From: Ulota crispa
Lineage: Eukaryota > Streptophyta > Bryopsida > Orthotrichales > Orthotrichaceae
DNA: 64,000 nucleotides
Direction: 5' to 3'
Assembly: GCA_963920765.1 (NCBI GenBank)
Contig: OY987247.1
Coordinates: forward strand, 17,208,471-17,272,470
Positions 1 to 11,075 of the stretch are shown in pieces. Position numbers and translations under genes: made by a program. How positions within the stretch are numbered: position 1 is the first letter of the stretch; every line of letters begins with the position of its first letter. The notes beneath the pieces are model-generated. The model saw only the letters and a list, made by a program, of their open reading frames with translations, searched no databases and was not told the origin of the DNA.

Positions 1-156
1 CCTTTGCATGGGCATGAAGAAAGAGAAACGGGTGCTGGTATATGAAAGGCCATGCTCGCAATGCTCGCAATGCTCTTCCATGGCTAAAGCAAAGCGAGTT
101 TTAGAGATGTCGGAGATGTCGGAGATGTCGGAGACGACGAAGACGAGCGTTTCGAA
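1..156 (+). other. 5' flank / probable 5' UTR of the CNNM gene
   Basis: No gene of its own is visible. The last 60 bases before the ATG at 157 hold a short imperfect tandem repeat of a 9-base unit (GGAGATGTC, about four copies at 105-135). The stretch probably contains the promoter edge and 5' UTR of the following gene. No TATA box is convincing. Confidence 0.4.
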
Positions 157-3100
157 ATGCGTGTAGATGACGATGAGGTCGCGGCGTTGACGGGGGAGAC
201 GGACGGAGTGACTGACGTCGGACGTCGGACGTCGGACATGGTGGCAGAGCTGTCGTGCTGCGGGACGCTGTTCTGGGTCTATGTCGTGGTCTGCGTCGGG
301 CTGGTCATCTTCGCGGGCATGATGTCGGGGCTGACGTTGGGGCTCATGTCGCTGGGCATCATGGACCTCGAAGTTCTCATCAAATCTGGAAACCCCAAAG
401 ACAAGCACCATGCAGGTGCACAAAATCCAGCCATCCCATCCAAACCCTAAAACCTTGACAAACTCACCACAACGATTCCCGAGCGCAACGATTCCCGAGT
501 GTAATGGTTCTCGAGCGCAACGATTCTCGAGTGCAGCGATTCTTGAGTGCAAGGGTTCGCGAGCGTAACGATTTTCGAGAGCAATGATTCACGAGTGCAA
601 CGATTCTCGAGCACTCTTCTTTGTCTTCTCCGAAAGAGCAAAGTAAAGCCAAGCAAAAGAAAACCCTGAATGCACATTCCCTCGCAGATTTATAACCCTA
701 AAACCCCCTTCGAAGCTTTCCAACGAGACAGTCACGTGATTTCTTCGCGAGAGTTTTGTCTGTCTGGAAACTGTTGTTGAGAGAATTCCTTTTGCTTAAC
801 CCTTTTAATCATTCATACTCTTGCATGTACGAATGGCAACATTTTTAGCTTGCCATTTTCAGCTTGCCATTTTGCCATTATGCCATTTTTAGCTTCTTTT
901 TTGATGGACAACTTTTTCAAGGCTGTGTCAAGCAAATTTTAGTTTTAGAACAGTGTTTTGCGCATCTAAATTTTGAGACTGATCTGTCGTCTGCTTTTGG
1001 AGATTTTGCTAAGCGAACTTTCTGTAGTTAAGCTGTGGGGTATATGAACCGTTGAAAGGGTTAACGAGCAGTCGTTTTTCACAAAAACTTAATACGAAAA
1101 CAGGGCTCTCAGCTGGAACAGCATAACATTTTAGCAAACCCTTATTATCAGAAAAAAATGGAATTCACCCCCTTTTTCAAATATTCTTACACTTGGAGTG
1201 TTTTTCGCCAATATTTTCTACCTTTGAAAGTGTACTTACAGTTTAAGAACGGATTCTTTGAAAAAGAAATGATCGAAAATAATGCAAATCATTTGAAAAT
1301 TAGGGTTTCTGGTAGCCCAGATTTGTTGAACAGCCTTCTAACTCCTGGATGGAGAGTCAGTGGCTTTTCACATGTCAGAGCTTTACTTTTTTTCCTTCAT
1401 TTGCTGCGATTCTGTTTTTAAATGATTTCTAAACTGGTACTGTTTTTCAGAAGGTGTGTCATGTCGTGCCATTACATAAGCTTTATATTTTGTTTGTTTT
1501 TTCATGTGAATTTTTGCATGTCGTGGTGTGCAGAAAAGATACTGCCGGTGGTGAAGAACCAGCACTTGCTGCTCTGCACGTTACTGATCGGCAACTCAAT
1601 GGCTATGGAGGTATGTGTCCAAACATTTGGTTTTTTTGTCGTTTTGTGGAAGGTCAAGTGTAAAATTTTCTTTTGTCTAGTTTTTTTGTGTATGTTTTGA
1701 CAAAGACTTGCAATGGTTTTAATTGATTCTAGTAATATAAAATTTGAACTCATCGAAGCTTTCCTCCCAAGAATGTGATGAATGCAAATGGCGTCAAATG
1801 TTTTTTACAACCTTTGTGGTCAAATTTTTTGGACTAGAAGCTTGAGTTTGTGAGTGTAGCTTCTAATTTTTGGTTATGGATATTATCTAATGGTGAACCT
1901 GGAAATGGATTTTTGATCCATTTTGGGTGTTGTGATGTGCAGGCACTGCCTATTTTCCTGGATTCCATGGTGTCCGCATGGGGTGCAATCCTGATTTCCG
2001 TGACCTTGATTCTGCTGTTTGGAGAGGTGAGCTCATTTTTCAACCCTTTTTTTTCTCTATAAAAACGTTGGTGTCAGTGCTTCTGTTATTTCTTTTACCA
2101 TTTTTACACTTGCACTTTTGAACTTCGTGCACTTTGAGCAAACTTTTTACAAGAACACTAAATGGATAATACTTTGAATATGTGTCACTTAAGAGAAAAT
2201 GAACTAAAAAATTTAAACCAAAATGACAGTGATGGAAATAACAGCGACCTATTCTACTGATATTTAAAATTGCTCAAGTTTGAGTTACCACAGTCACAAC
2301 CTGCTTGCTTTTGTGATACAGCTTCACCCTGTTTCCAAATTCCCAAAAGGAACATTGGTTCTTGAACCAAAACCCAAAAAATCTAATCCTACCCCCTAGT
2401 AATGCACATTCTTTTCTTCCTTTCCTTAGTAATAGGAAAAGTAGGAAAAGTAGGTCTTCTCCCCCATCCAATTTTCTTTGACTGCCATGAGAATTGTTTC
2501 ACTAAAATTACGTAGTTGGTCAATCCGATCCTAGTCACAGCTCTTCTCCCTTTCTCTCTTGTGATTAAACTTGCTAGTTCTATATGTTAGGTTTCTACCA
2601 CGGAGTTTCTACCGACAAGTTTTGGAATCTGCAAACTTGTATATTGCATACTTGGGGTTATTTTCTATATTTTCAGTAACAAGGAGCATTTTTATTAATG
2701 GTTTTTGCTTGACTAAAACGAGGTGAATGTAAGATGATTATTTAGGTGAAGAAATCCCCCAAAAGTAGAGTGCAGCTTACATTCGATGGACTAATTTTAC
2801 AGTCTTCTGAATTTGTTACTGATTTTTTTTTAAGGAAAGCAAAAAAAGAAAAGAAGGCTTTGTTTTTCACTGGATGAGTTATGAGTTGTGACAGATAATT
2901 CCGCAGGCAATCTGCACGCAGCATGGACTGGCAATCGGAGCAGCCATGGCGCCGGTAGTGCGAGTGCTTGTGATCGTCTTCTTCCCAATCACTTACCCCA
3001 TTAGTAAGGCATGATCTACTCTGCTTTTCTCCCACCTGCTAGGCTCTTTTAGTATCTCATTTTAACTGACTAAAAGCCAACGTGAAATGGTGTTTTCAGC

Positions 3101-4417
3101 AAGCTTTTTGTAAGATGCAGGGAATGTCAGGGATCTGAATTTTTCAAGGGTGGCCGTTTCTCATGCTACATGAAAGTTGCCCTAATTCTCAACAATTTAA
3201 AGGTCGAAACTGAAACACCATGTCATAGTGCAAAGCAAAGCACAAACTGGAAGTTTTTGCTGATCTTGGCCTTGAAACAATTGCATTGGAATATCTCTCA
3301 ATATGGACCAATCCATGTTTGGTTTAGTTTGGTTTAGTTTAGTTTAGTTTTAGCAAATGTGCATGACGTTAGGATTTTTTCATCACTATGGCTCTTTACA
3401 GTCTCGATTTGCCTTTTCATAGTCTGGAATTAGTTGTTTTATTTACATCTCTGTATTAGTGCGGCAATTGCAAAACCTTTTTTAGTCCTTTTGAGCTTTG
3501 CACCTTTTTCTATGGGCCTCTTTGAAAAAGTGCTTTGTGGTTCTGACATGAAGATATAAGTTAGTCAATAGACTCTTTTGTGTAACTATAACATGCTTCT
3601 TGAGGTCATGAATTTACTCTTATTGAGGAATTTTTTTCTGTTGTTGGTGCAGCTCTTGGATGTTATACTTGGACATGGAGAAACTGCTTTGTTCCGGCGT
3701 GCAGAACTCAAGACTTATGTTGCGTTCCATGGAAACGAGGCAAGCAAAAAAATATCCAGGAACAAAGAAGTTTGCTTATTCTTGAAAGACCACTCAAAAT
3801 TCTTACTTCAAGAAATGTCATATTCAACTAAATTTTGGACTCTGAAAGGCAAATCTAGATTGAATAGTGCCATGGCAGTGGCAAAATTCTGATGTCATTT
3901 ACATCCTCTAAAAACTTAGGTCTCCAAGTATGAATCGGTCCTCTATCAAAAGATTCTCTTAAAAACTTTTTTAGATGCCAAACCTCAGCAACAACTATCA
4001 ATTTTTGTTCACTTCTTTGTATTTTTGGATTATAGATTGTCTCGAATTCGTTAAATATGACATTCATGGATTAAAATGTTGTTCTTGCATGCAATATAGT
4101 GACTTAATTTGGTGTTTCTTGAGCTTCTTCTTTTGTAGTATTGAAAAGTTGGGATTGTGGCTTCTTAAGTGCAAAGGCTAAAATGGCTTCTGAAGTATGT
4201 TTTTGGTTTTATATTTCCAGGCTGGTAAAGGTGGGGAGTTAACGCACGACGAGACAACAATAATTGCTGGAGCTCTTGAAATGTCCGCAAAGACTGCAGT
4301 TCAAGCAATGACTCCCATTAGTGCGGTGTTTTCCTTGGATGTGAATGCAAAGCTTGATCTGTAAGTAATCTTAAGTAACACTATGGAATATTTTCCTGCT
4401 TGTTTTTCAACACAGTA

Positions 4418-4490
<73 letters not shown>

Positions 4491-7400
4491 TATTCATTTA
4501 TTTATATTTATATACTCAAAATCTTGTAATAAAGTAATGTCTGGCCATGATGATAATGTGCAATTTTCTAAGGGTGCTATTTGTCATGTTTTTTCAGAGA
4601 AACCATGAATCTCATAATGGCGAGAGGGCATAGTCGCATACCAGTGTACTCCGAAAACCCCAGCCATGTCATTGGCCTTGTTCTGGTACTCTCCACTCTT
4701 TTCAGAACATAATGGAATTCTATCATGAGCTGCTCTTTTTGAAACAGCCTCTCAGGCATGTTTTTTATTGCTACCACTGCCAAGTAGAAAGAAAGATAAT
4801 CTTGATTCTAGGCAAGACAGTAGTCTTAAAACTTGCTGGCTAAGTACAACTGGTCATGTTTATTTGTGCTTTTTTATTTTAGTTTTAGACTTTGGTATAT
4901 GTCTTTAACTTTGGTATTTTGTCTTTGACTCTGGTATTTTGCTTTAGACTCTGGTGTTTTGGTTTAGATTCTGGTGTTTGCTCAGTTTCTGGGGCCTGGT
5001 TTAGAGACGCATTGATGTTCCCAAGTTTCAACTGCAGAAGGGCAGATGTTGTGAGTGTAAAGCTCCTTGAGGCTGACAGCAGAGTCGCCATGTCTCTTCT
5101 CAGGTGAAGAATCTGCTGGCTATCAGGCCGCAAGACGAGACACCTGTCAGAAACTGCACCATCCGAAAACTTCCGAGGTATTCACATATGAGTGCTTGTA
5201 AACTAAACGAGGAGAACTCATAAATAAGGGCATGAAACTGTAAAGTGATTACAAATACGGGCTCATCCACAAAAATATTTAATGTTCTTTGTTCATTAAT
5301 TTTATAGTTGGCTGCCAATTGCTTGCTCTGCTCATTGCTCAACCTTTGGTACAACCTATAGAGACAAGCTTTTTTCTGGTTGTTGACTTGCTAAGAGAAA
5401 GTGCAGTAATAGTAATGTGGTTGAGCCCCTATTTTGTAATTATTTTGTGATTCTGTGGAGCAATGCCCTTGTACATTCAATCGAAGTCAAGCTCACATTC
5501 AACTTGCTAAATGAAAGCCCACCAAGTGAATTGGAAGAGATGAATTGCTGTTTGTAGCAGGGATCAGTTAAACAGGAGACAATGTTTAAGGTTTGGTGTT
5601 TAGTATCATATCCTTAGAAGCAACCTTCCATATTGGCTTTGGATTCATAAAACCAAGAAACCACAAACAATTTCACATTGCAAATCTGTTTGTTGTTTCT
5701 GAGTTTTACTATTCTGGGGCAACATGGAAGTTTGCTCTTAATGTGAGAGCCAAAGTCATCATCCTCAAATGAGGAAACAAACTCCACTGAACAGGGTAAG
5801 TGAAGAAATGCCCCTGTATGACATTTTAAACGAGTTTCAAAAGGGCCATAGCCACATGGCCGTTGTTGTGAAGTACAACATGGAAAAGTCGCAGTACCTG
5901 CAACACGACCGAGAACTGAAGCTCGATCGAAGGAAGTCCAACAAGAAACCAACCTCCCCTCAGGATCGAAAGAGTACAAGATGTAAGCACTTCCACCTGG
6001 AAGCCCTCCTTCACAAACCTCTCTCAATCTAGATCACAAGAATCACACTCAAAGTAAGACATTTTCATGCTTTATTACATGGTTTTCCTACAGTTTTTGG
6101 AATTCCTTGCTTTACTCATACATCCAGAATCTGAAGAAAATTCTGCTTTTATTACATTTTTATCTTTACATTTCAGTGATCCTTGGTTTACCCATACTTC
6201 TAGAATTAGGACATTAATCTGCTTTTATTACATGTTTTTTCTTACGGTTTCAGTGGTCTTTGCTTTACCCATACTAGGACATTAATCTGGTTTTGTTGCA
6301 AGTTTATCTTACGGTTTTAGCGATCCTTGCTTTTCTGATACTTCTAAAATTTGAACATTTTCCTGGTTTTATTACTTTTTAATCAATTCCGGTGATCCTT
6401 GCTTTGCCCCTACTTCTAGAATTAGGACATTAGTCTGTTTTTGCTACATGTTTATCTTACGGTTTCAATGATCCTTGCTTTCTGATACTTCTGGAGTTTG
6501 GACATTTTTCTGGTTTTGTTGCAAGTTTATCTTAGATTTTTTCAGTGATCCTGGTTTACCCATACTTCTAGAATTAGGACATTAATCTGCTTTTGTTACA
6601 CATTTATCTTTCGGTTTCAGTGATCCTTGCTATACCCATACTTCTAGATTAGGACGTTTATGTGATTTTGTCACGTGGTTATCTTACGGTTTCAGTGATC
6701 CTTGCTTTCTGATACTCCTAGAATTTCAACATATTCCTGCTTCTATTACATTTCTATCTTAAAACTTCAGTGATCCTTGGTTTTATTATACTTCTAGAAA
6801 TAGGACATTAATCTGCTTTGTTGCATGTTTATCTTAAAATTTCAGTGATCCTTGCTTTGCCCATACTTCTAGAATTAAGGCATTAATATGCTTTTATTAT
6901 GTGTTTATCTTACGGTTTCAGTGGTCCTTGCTTTTCTGATACTTTCCTCGTATGCTGGGCATGGGAAGCACGGCGCTTCCAGCGTACAAGTATTTGGCGC
7001 TGGACATGCCGGCTGAGAAAATAGAGTTCAGTCCGGAGGTGGCAGCAGGTGTGGAGACGGAGCAGGAGGGATCAGTGGTGGCGGCCACGGTGGTGAGGCC
7101 TCCAGCAACAACAGCAGCAGCAGCAGCAGGCTTCGAGGGGCTGCATCCCCAGCGGAGCAAGAAATGGGAGCGGTCCCCGGTCGACGATGTGTTGGACGTG
7201 GAGGCGAAGTTGGCTGCACTGCCGAGTTTTTCTTCGGACGAGGAGGTCACGGGCCTCATCACCATGGAAGATGTCATTGAAGAGCTTCTGCAGGTCTGGT
7301 TTTTCATCCAACCACCAAAAAATTCTTCTTCATAGATATTACCAGAAAAAAACTGTTGAAATGTGCTTAAAAATCAACTTTGAAACGGTGGTTTTCACAT

Positions 7401-8598
7401 CTTTGATCGCTATAACAACCTCCTCATAGGAACTTTACTAAACTTTGCTTCAGAGAATATATCATACTGTTAAGAACACTGCTGAGATGTGCAGAAAAAA
7501 CTAAATTTAAAGAAATAGATTTCTCAGTTTTGTTTTGCTGTTACAATTTCTGGTAGGAACTTGCTGGATTTTGGTTTTTTTCACTAGTAGCATAAAGTTC
7601 TAAGAACATTGCCGAACGTGCAAAAACTTTCAACATTCATAGTAGGTTTCAATTGTTTGTTCGCAACATCAAACTTTCTGGAAGGAACTTTGCTAGTTTG
7701 TCATCTGCCAAGTGACTATTTGGGTGATGCGAAAAACTAATCATTTTGTTCGTGAAGGGTCCATCTTCTCTGTTTTTGTAGGAGGTCAAGCTACTCCTGT
7801 AAATTGTTTATAATGCTACGGTATTAGCTTTCTGAAAGGGTTAAACATTCTCACTTGTAAATTTCCCACCTCAGGAGGAAATTCTGGACGAGACCGACGA
7901 ATACATTGACCTCCATGCCAGGTAAACAAACTTGTTTCCAATTCCTCTGTATGTTCTTTCTGCCGACCATGACTGGATTTCTTGTATGTGTAAGCATTTT
8001 CACTACTTTTCATGGACATGGCCACAGTTCACAAATGTGGCTAAACTCTGTAAAATTTCTACCAAAATTTCGAAGAATAAACATCATATAACAAGGTAGT
8101 ATGAACAACCACCAAGCACATTTTGTTGACAATCGTGATCATCTCCTAATGAATTCTCACGGATTTTTGGTCACACATAAGCAAATTGTAACATAACGTA
8201 CGTAAAGTTTATGACTTGTATTTATTCAAAAGTCCTTGTGAGTGTTCATAGCTCTAATGATAGATTTTCCAAATCCAAACCCTAATTTCAGTATCCCCGC
8301 ATTGAAAACCTTGTAGTGAAGAGAGGTCTCAAGTGTGATTTTTGCAATTAGCTCGAGTTGCTAAGAAAAGGAAAATATACTCACTTTCAAAGTTCAAAAA
8401 GACTAGTAAGAAAACTTAATATAAATTTTGCTAACTTTAGCCACATTGTGAATCATGGCAATGAGTATCTATTTTTTGTTTAGATTGGCTTTACGACATG
8501 CTTTTTAGTACACTTGGAATTAGCTAATCCTACATTTGTTTTTTGATATGTCAATGTTCAGGATTAAGGTGAACTTGTTGCCGCCTGAAGGACGATAA
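157..8598 (+). CDS. CNNM-type DUF21 plus CBS-domain membrane protein (12 exons, complete)
   Basis: Exons: 157-415, 1534-1610, 1943-2026, 2895-3008, 3653-3739, 4221-4360, 4598-4685, 5104-5177, 5795-5982, 6983-7293, 7875-7921, 8562-8598; 1506 nt, 501 aa, all phases consistent. The N-terminal half is a DUF21 membrane domain: TM1 with [15 protein letters not shown], then the [19 protein letters not shown] segment, TM3 ending in GEIIPQAIC, and TM4 around [24 protein letters not shown] pair follows, with [27 protein letters not shown] and [13 protein letters not shown]. The C-terminus has [25 protein letters not shown]. Relatives (plant CBSDUF proteins, animal CNNM, bacterial CorC) are membrane proteins linked to Mg2+ or other divalent metal homeostasis; the exact substrate here is unknown. 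Introns 4 and 5 need GC donors. An Ala-rich low-complexity stretch lies in exon 10, inside the second CBS region. ATG 157 is the first in-frame start; ATG 238 is a possible alternative. Confidence 0.93.
4414..4482. repeat. (TA)n microsatellite in intron 6 of the CNNM gene
   Basis: About 65 bases of almost uninterrupted TA dinucleotides, lying between exon 6 (ends 4360) and exon 7 (starts 4598). Probably length-variable. Confidence 0.95.
6085..6955 (+). repeat. 75-bp intronic minisatellite, about 12 units
   Basis: Fills most of intron 9 of the CNNM gene. Each unit carries a core close to TTACGGTTTCAGTGATCCTT followed by a CATACTTCTAGAATTAGGAC-like part. Cores recur near 6088, 6174, 6247, 6314, 6387, 6463, 6538, 6615, 6690, 6765, 6838 and 6914, a mean spacing of 75 bp. 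Some units alternate between a TTTACCCATAC and a TTTCTGATAC version, which hints at a dimeric higher order. The last unit ends about 30 bp before the exon 10 acceptor. Confidence 0.93.
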
Positions 8599-9109
8599 CC
8601 TGTGCGTTCTTCACTGCTGCTTGGGATTCCAACCACACCTCTGATACCGGCATCAAAAAAGACGCCCTGCTGTGAATATGGGCGAAGAAACTGGTTTTTG
8701 TGTAAATTTTTTGCTGAACTGTTACTGTAAGTGGCTGCCAGATTCGGACACCCAGGTGACAAAAGATTTTTTTTTTCTTCTTGTTATTCAAGATGCCACG
8801 TAGGATTTAACGTAATTGAAATAGTAGCCATTTGGCAACTAGTCGCATGATATTTACGAGTTTCAAAATTATTGGTTTTGAAGTAGTTGTCTCTAGAATT
8901 AACAACTATGTATGGGATGAATACTTTTCTTTGTAAAAAACAGAAAAGTGAATCTAAAAATTGGTGAATCTTGAGTTTCAAATCATGTTGAATTTGCTTT
9001 AGATTAGAGACGATTAATCTGATAGAGTGGACACTGGCATAGATGCAAGATGGATATTAACAACTCGGTTTGGGTATTCCAACTCAATTATGCATCTCTC
9101 AATCATATA

Positions 9110-9690
9110 CTCCCTGTGTCCCAATATAAAGCTCCAAATTAGGCATAGTTCTTGTCCCAATAAAAAGCTCCCTTTGCCAATTTCAATTGTTGTGAAAGCG
9201 TTTTTCATGTCCAATGATCTCATGGGGGCAAGTTAAGCAATTGAAGAGCATTCCTCTCCTAACAAGCTTGGCCTTGCCCATATGAGGTACCATTGTTGCA
9301 ACTAATCTTTAGATCATAATAATGAGGAGCTAGCAACATGTACAAATATGGTATTTTTTGCATGGAATTTGGGTGCCCAAATGGCAACATCATAGTTGAA
9401 GATTTTGCACACATTTGGTAGATGGTATATTGATTCTAGAACGCATGTGTCATCAATATAAAGATTAAAATAATGAGGAGCCAACAACCTTCACAAACTG
9501 TGCACAAATACGGTACTTTTTGCATGGAATTTGGGTGTCTAAATGGTCCCATAAAAACTTGAGATTTTGCAAATATTTGGTAGGTGGTATGTTGATTCTA
9601 GAATGCATTTGTCACTAGCATAATGACTAAAAAAATAGTTAATCCCTCATGGAGAAGTTTTTTTGGAGCGTTATAATGGGACTGAGAGAG
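9110..9690. mobile_element. Stowaway-like (mariner-type) non-autonomous element
   Basis: The left end reads TA-CTCCCTGTGTCCCAATATAA and the right end, reverse-complemented, reads TA-CTCTCTCAGTCCCATTATAA. Both match the well-known Stowaway terminus CTCCCTCCGTCCC, and a TA dinucleotide flanks each end as expected for the TA target duplication of this superfamily. Size is 581 bp. No transposase frame is present. The inside contains a 150-bp direct duplication. Confidence 0.75.
9316..9622 (+). repeat. Direct duplication of about 150 bp inside the Stowaway-like element
   Basis: Two diverged copies (about 9316-9465 and 9467-9622) share blocks such as ATAATGAGGAGC, TTTTTGCATGGAATTTGGGT, the GATTTTGCA/ATTTGGTAG region and TGTTGATTCTAGAA-like sequence. 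Confidence 0.8.
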
Positions 9691-10844
9691 TAGAATATTA
9701 ATTCTATTTGTGTGATTTTATGCATTTAAACTAACATGTATACAGAATTGTGAAGAGATCACTTTTAAGTGTAACAGCCAAATTCATTGAGATCAAATTT
9801 TTATTGATGTGTTTGACTTTTTAATATAATTTCATGGTGGGGGTTGTAAATCACCCCGGGTAACAGTAAATAACCCCATTTCCATTTCAAGATTAGTAAC
9901 CATAGACATTCATCCAAACCAAGCTTGCTGTCATCTTGTTAATTCAAGTCCAACCAAATATCTGAATAGATGACTTGTTGGTAACAAGGAGTTCGTATTG
10001 GAGATTGGGACCCTGACTGTTTTGATATCCACTAATAGGATCCAAAAAACCATTTTCAAAGTTAAAAACATCCCTGGCTCCAAAATATTATAAACCTTAA
10101 AGGAAAACAAAGCAACAAGATGTACACGAAGCCCTACAGCGATAGCAACAAACTTGATTTCATAGAGCACGTAAGGGTGATACAACAACACCCTTGCCAC
10201 TTTTCTTTTCTCTTTTCAAGCAAGTTTAAAACATCCTTCAACAAAAAAGTCATAACATTCCTCATGAGGGTCAAATTCCATGCTGCATTAAAATTGAGGA
10301 ACTCCGAAAACAACAAAGGAGTTACAGAGTCATGCATGGAAGAGTGTTGGAAAACAACATAACAAAAAGTTAGAAATGGTGTTCCAGCAAGTTTCTACCC
10401 AGAAGCACATAAATTTTGGGGAGGTGGGTTGTTTCTCAAGTTGGAAAACGCATATCACCATGGTCAGTTCTAATGCAACATGAAAGCCTGCCCTAAGAAA
10501 TGCCTTTAGAAAAGACTAAGCAAATTATTCCTCGTTGAATCTTACAGAGACCTCAAACATAGATACTCCAAAAGCGACATTTCTCTCTTCTACAAAATTC
10601 ACCAAAAACATTCCATCCGTGCATGACTGGATCTTGTATTAACAAATGAGTAATTTACAGCTTGTTTGCAACGGACCTCAATCACAAGTCCTGTAGAACT
10701 ACAACAGGTCCCACCCAAAAAAAGTTTCGGCATAATCTACCCCAGGCCATACCAAGTACCAAAAAAGCTGCTTGCTAACACACTTGCTACAATTCGTGGT
10801 ATCAAGCAATCGCTCATACCTTACAACCAATTCAAAACCATGAA

Positions 10845-10908
10845 AACCCTTAAACCCTAAACCCTAACCCTAACCCTAGCCCTAACCCTAAATCCTTAAA
10901 CCCTAACC
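10845..10908. repeat. Interstitial telomere-like repeat block
   Basis: About 64 bases of degenerate telomere units, mixing the plant type CCCTAAA with CCCTAA and a CCCTAG variant. It lies 170 bp downstream of the STP stop codon, possibly in its 3' UTR. Confidence 0.85.
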
Positions 10909-11075
10909 GCTACCCATCACAACTGGGAGCAGATACATACAAACGAGCTCGTATAAGAAATGTTGGCATTTTTTTTTTAGTTTTATTTGACAGGGGTTTA
11001 TGGCAACACGGTGTCAGCAACGTCATCAATTGCTAGGGTTTAAGGATTGGTGGTTTAGGGTTTGAGTGTTTTTGT

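Larger units (their letters stand above)
8599..11075. other. Spacer between the convergent CNNM and STP genes
   Basis: No gene is visible. The spacer holds the CNNM 3' UTR, a Stowaway-like element (9110-9690), unassigned AT-rich sequence (9700-10840) and a telomere-like block just downstream of the STP stop codon. Confidence 0.6.

Noticed and set aside
2905-2906. Alternative acceptor for CNNM exon 4 (CCGCAG)
   Set aside because: Would delete the conserved IIPQ after GE; the acceptor at 2893-2894 restores GEIIPQAIC.
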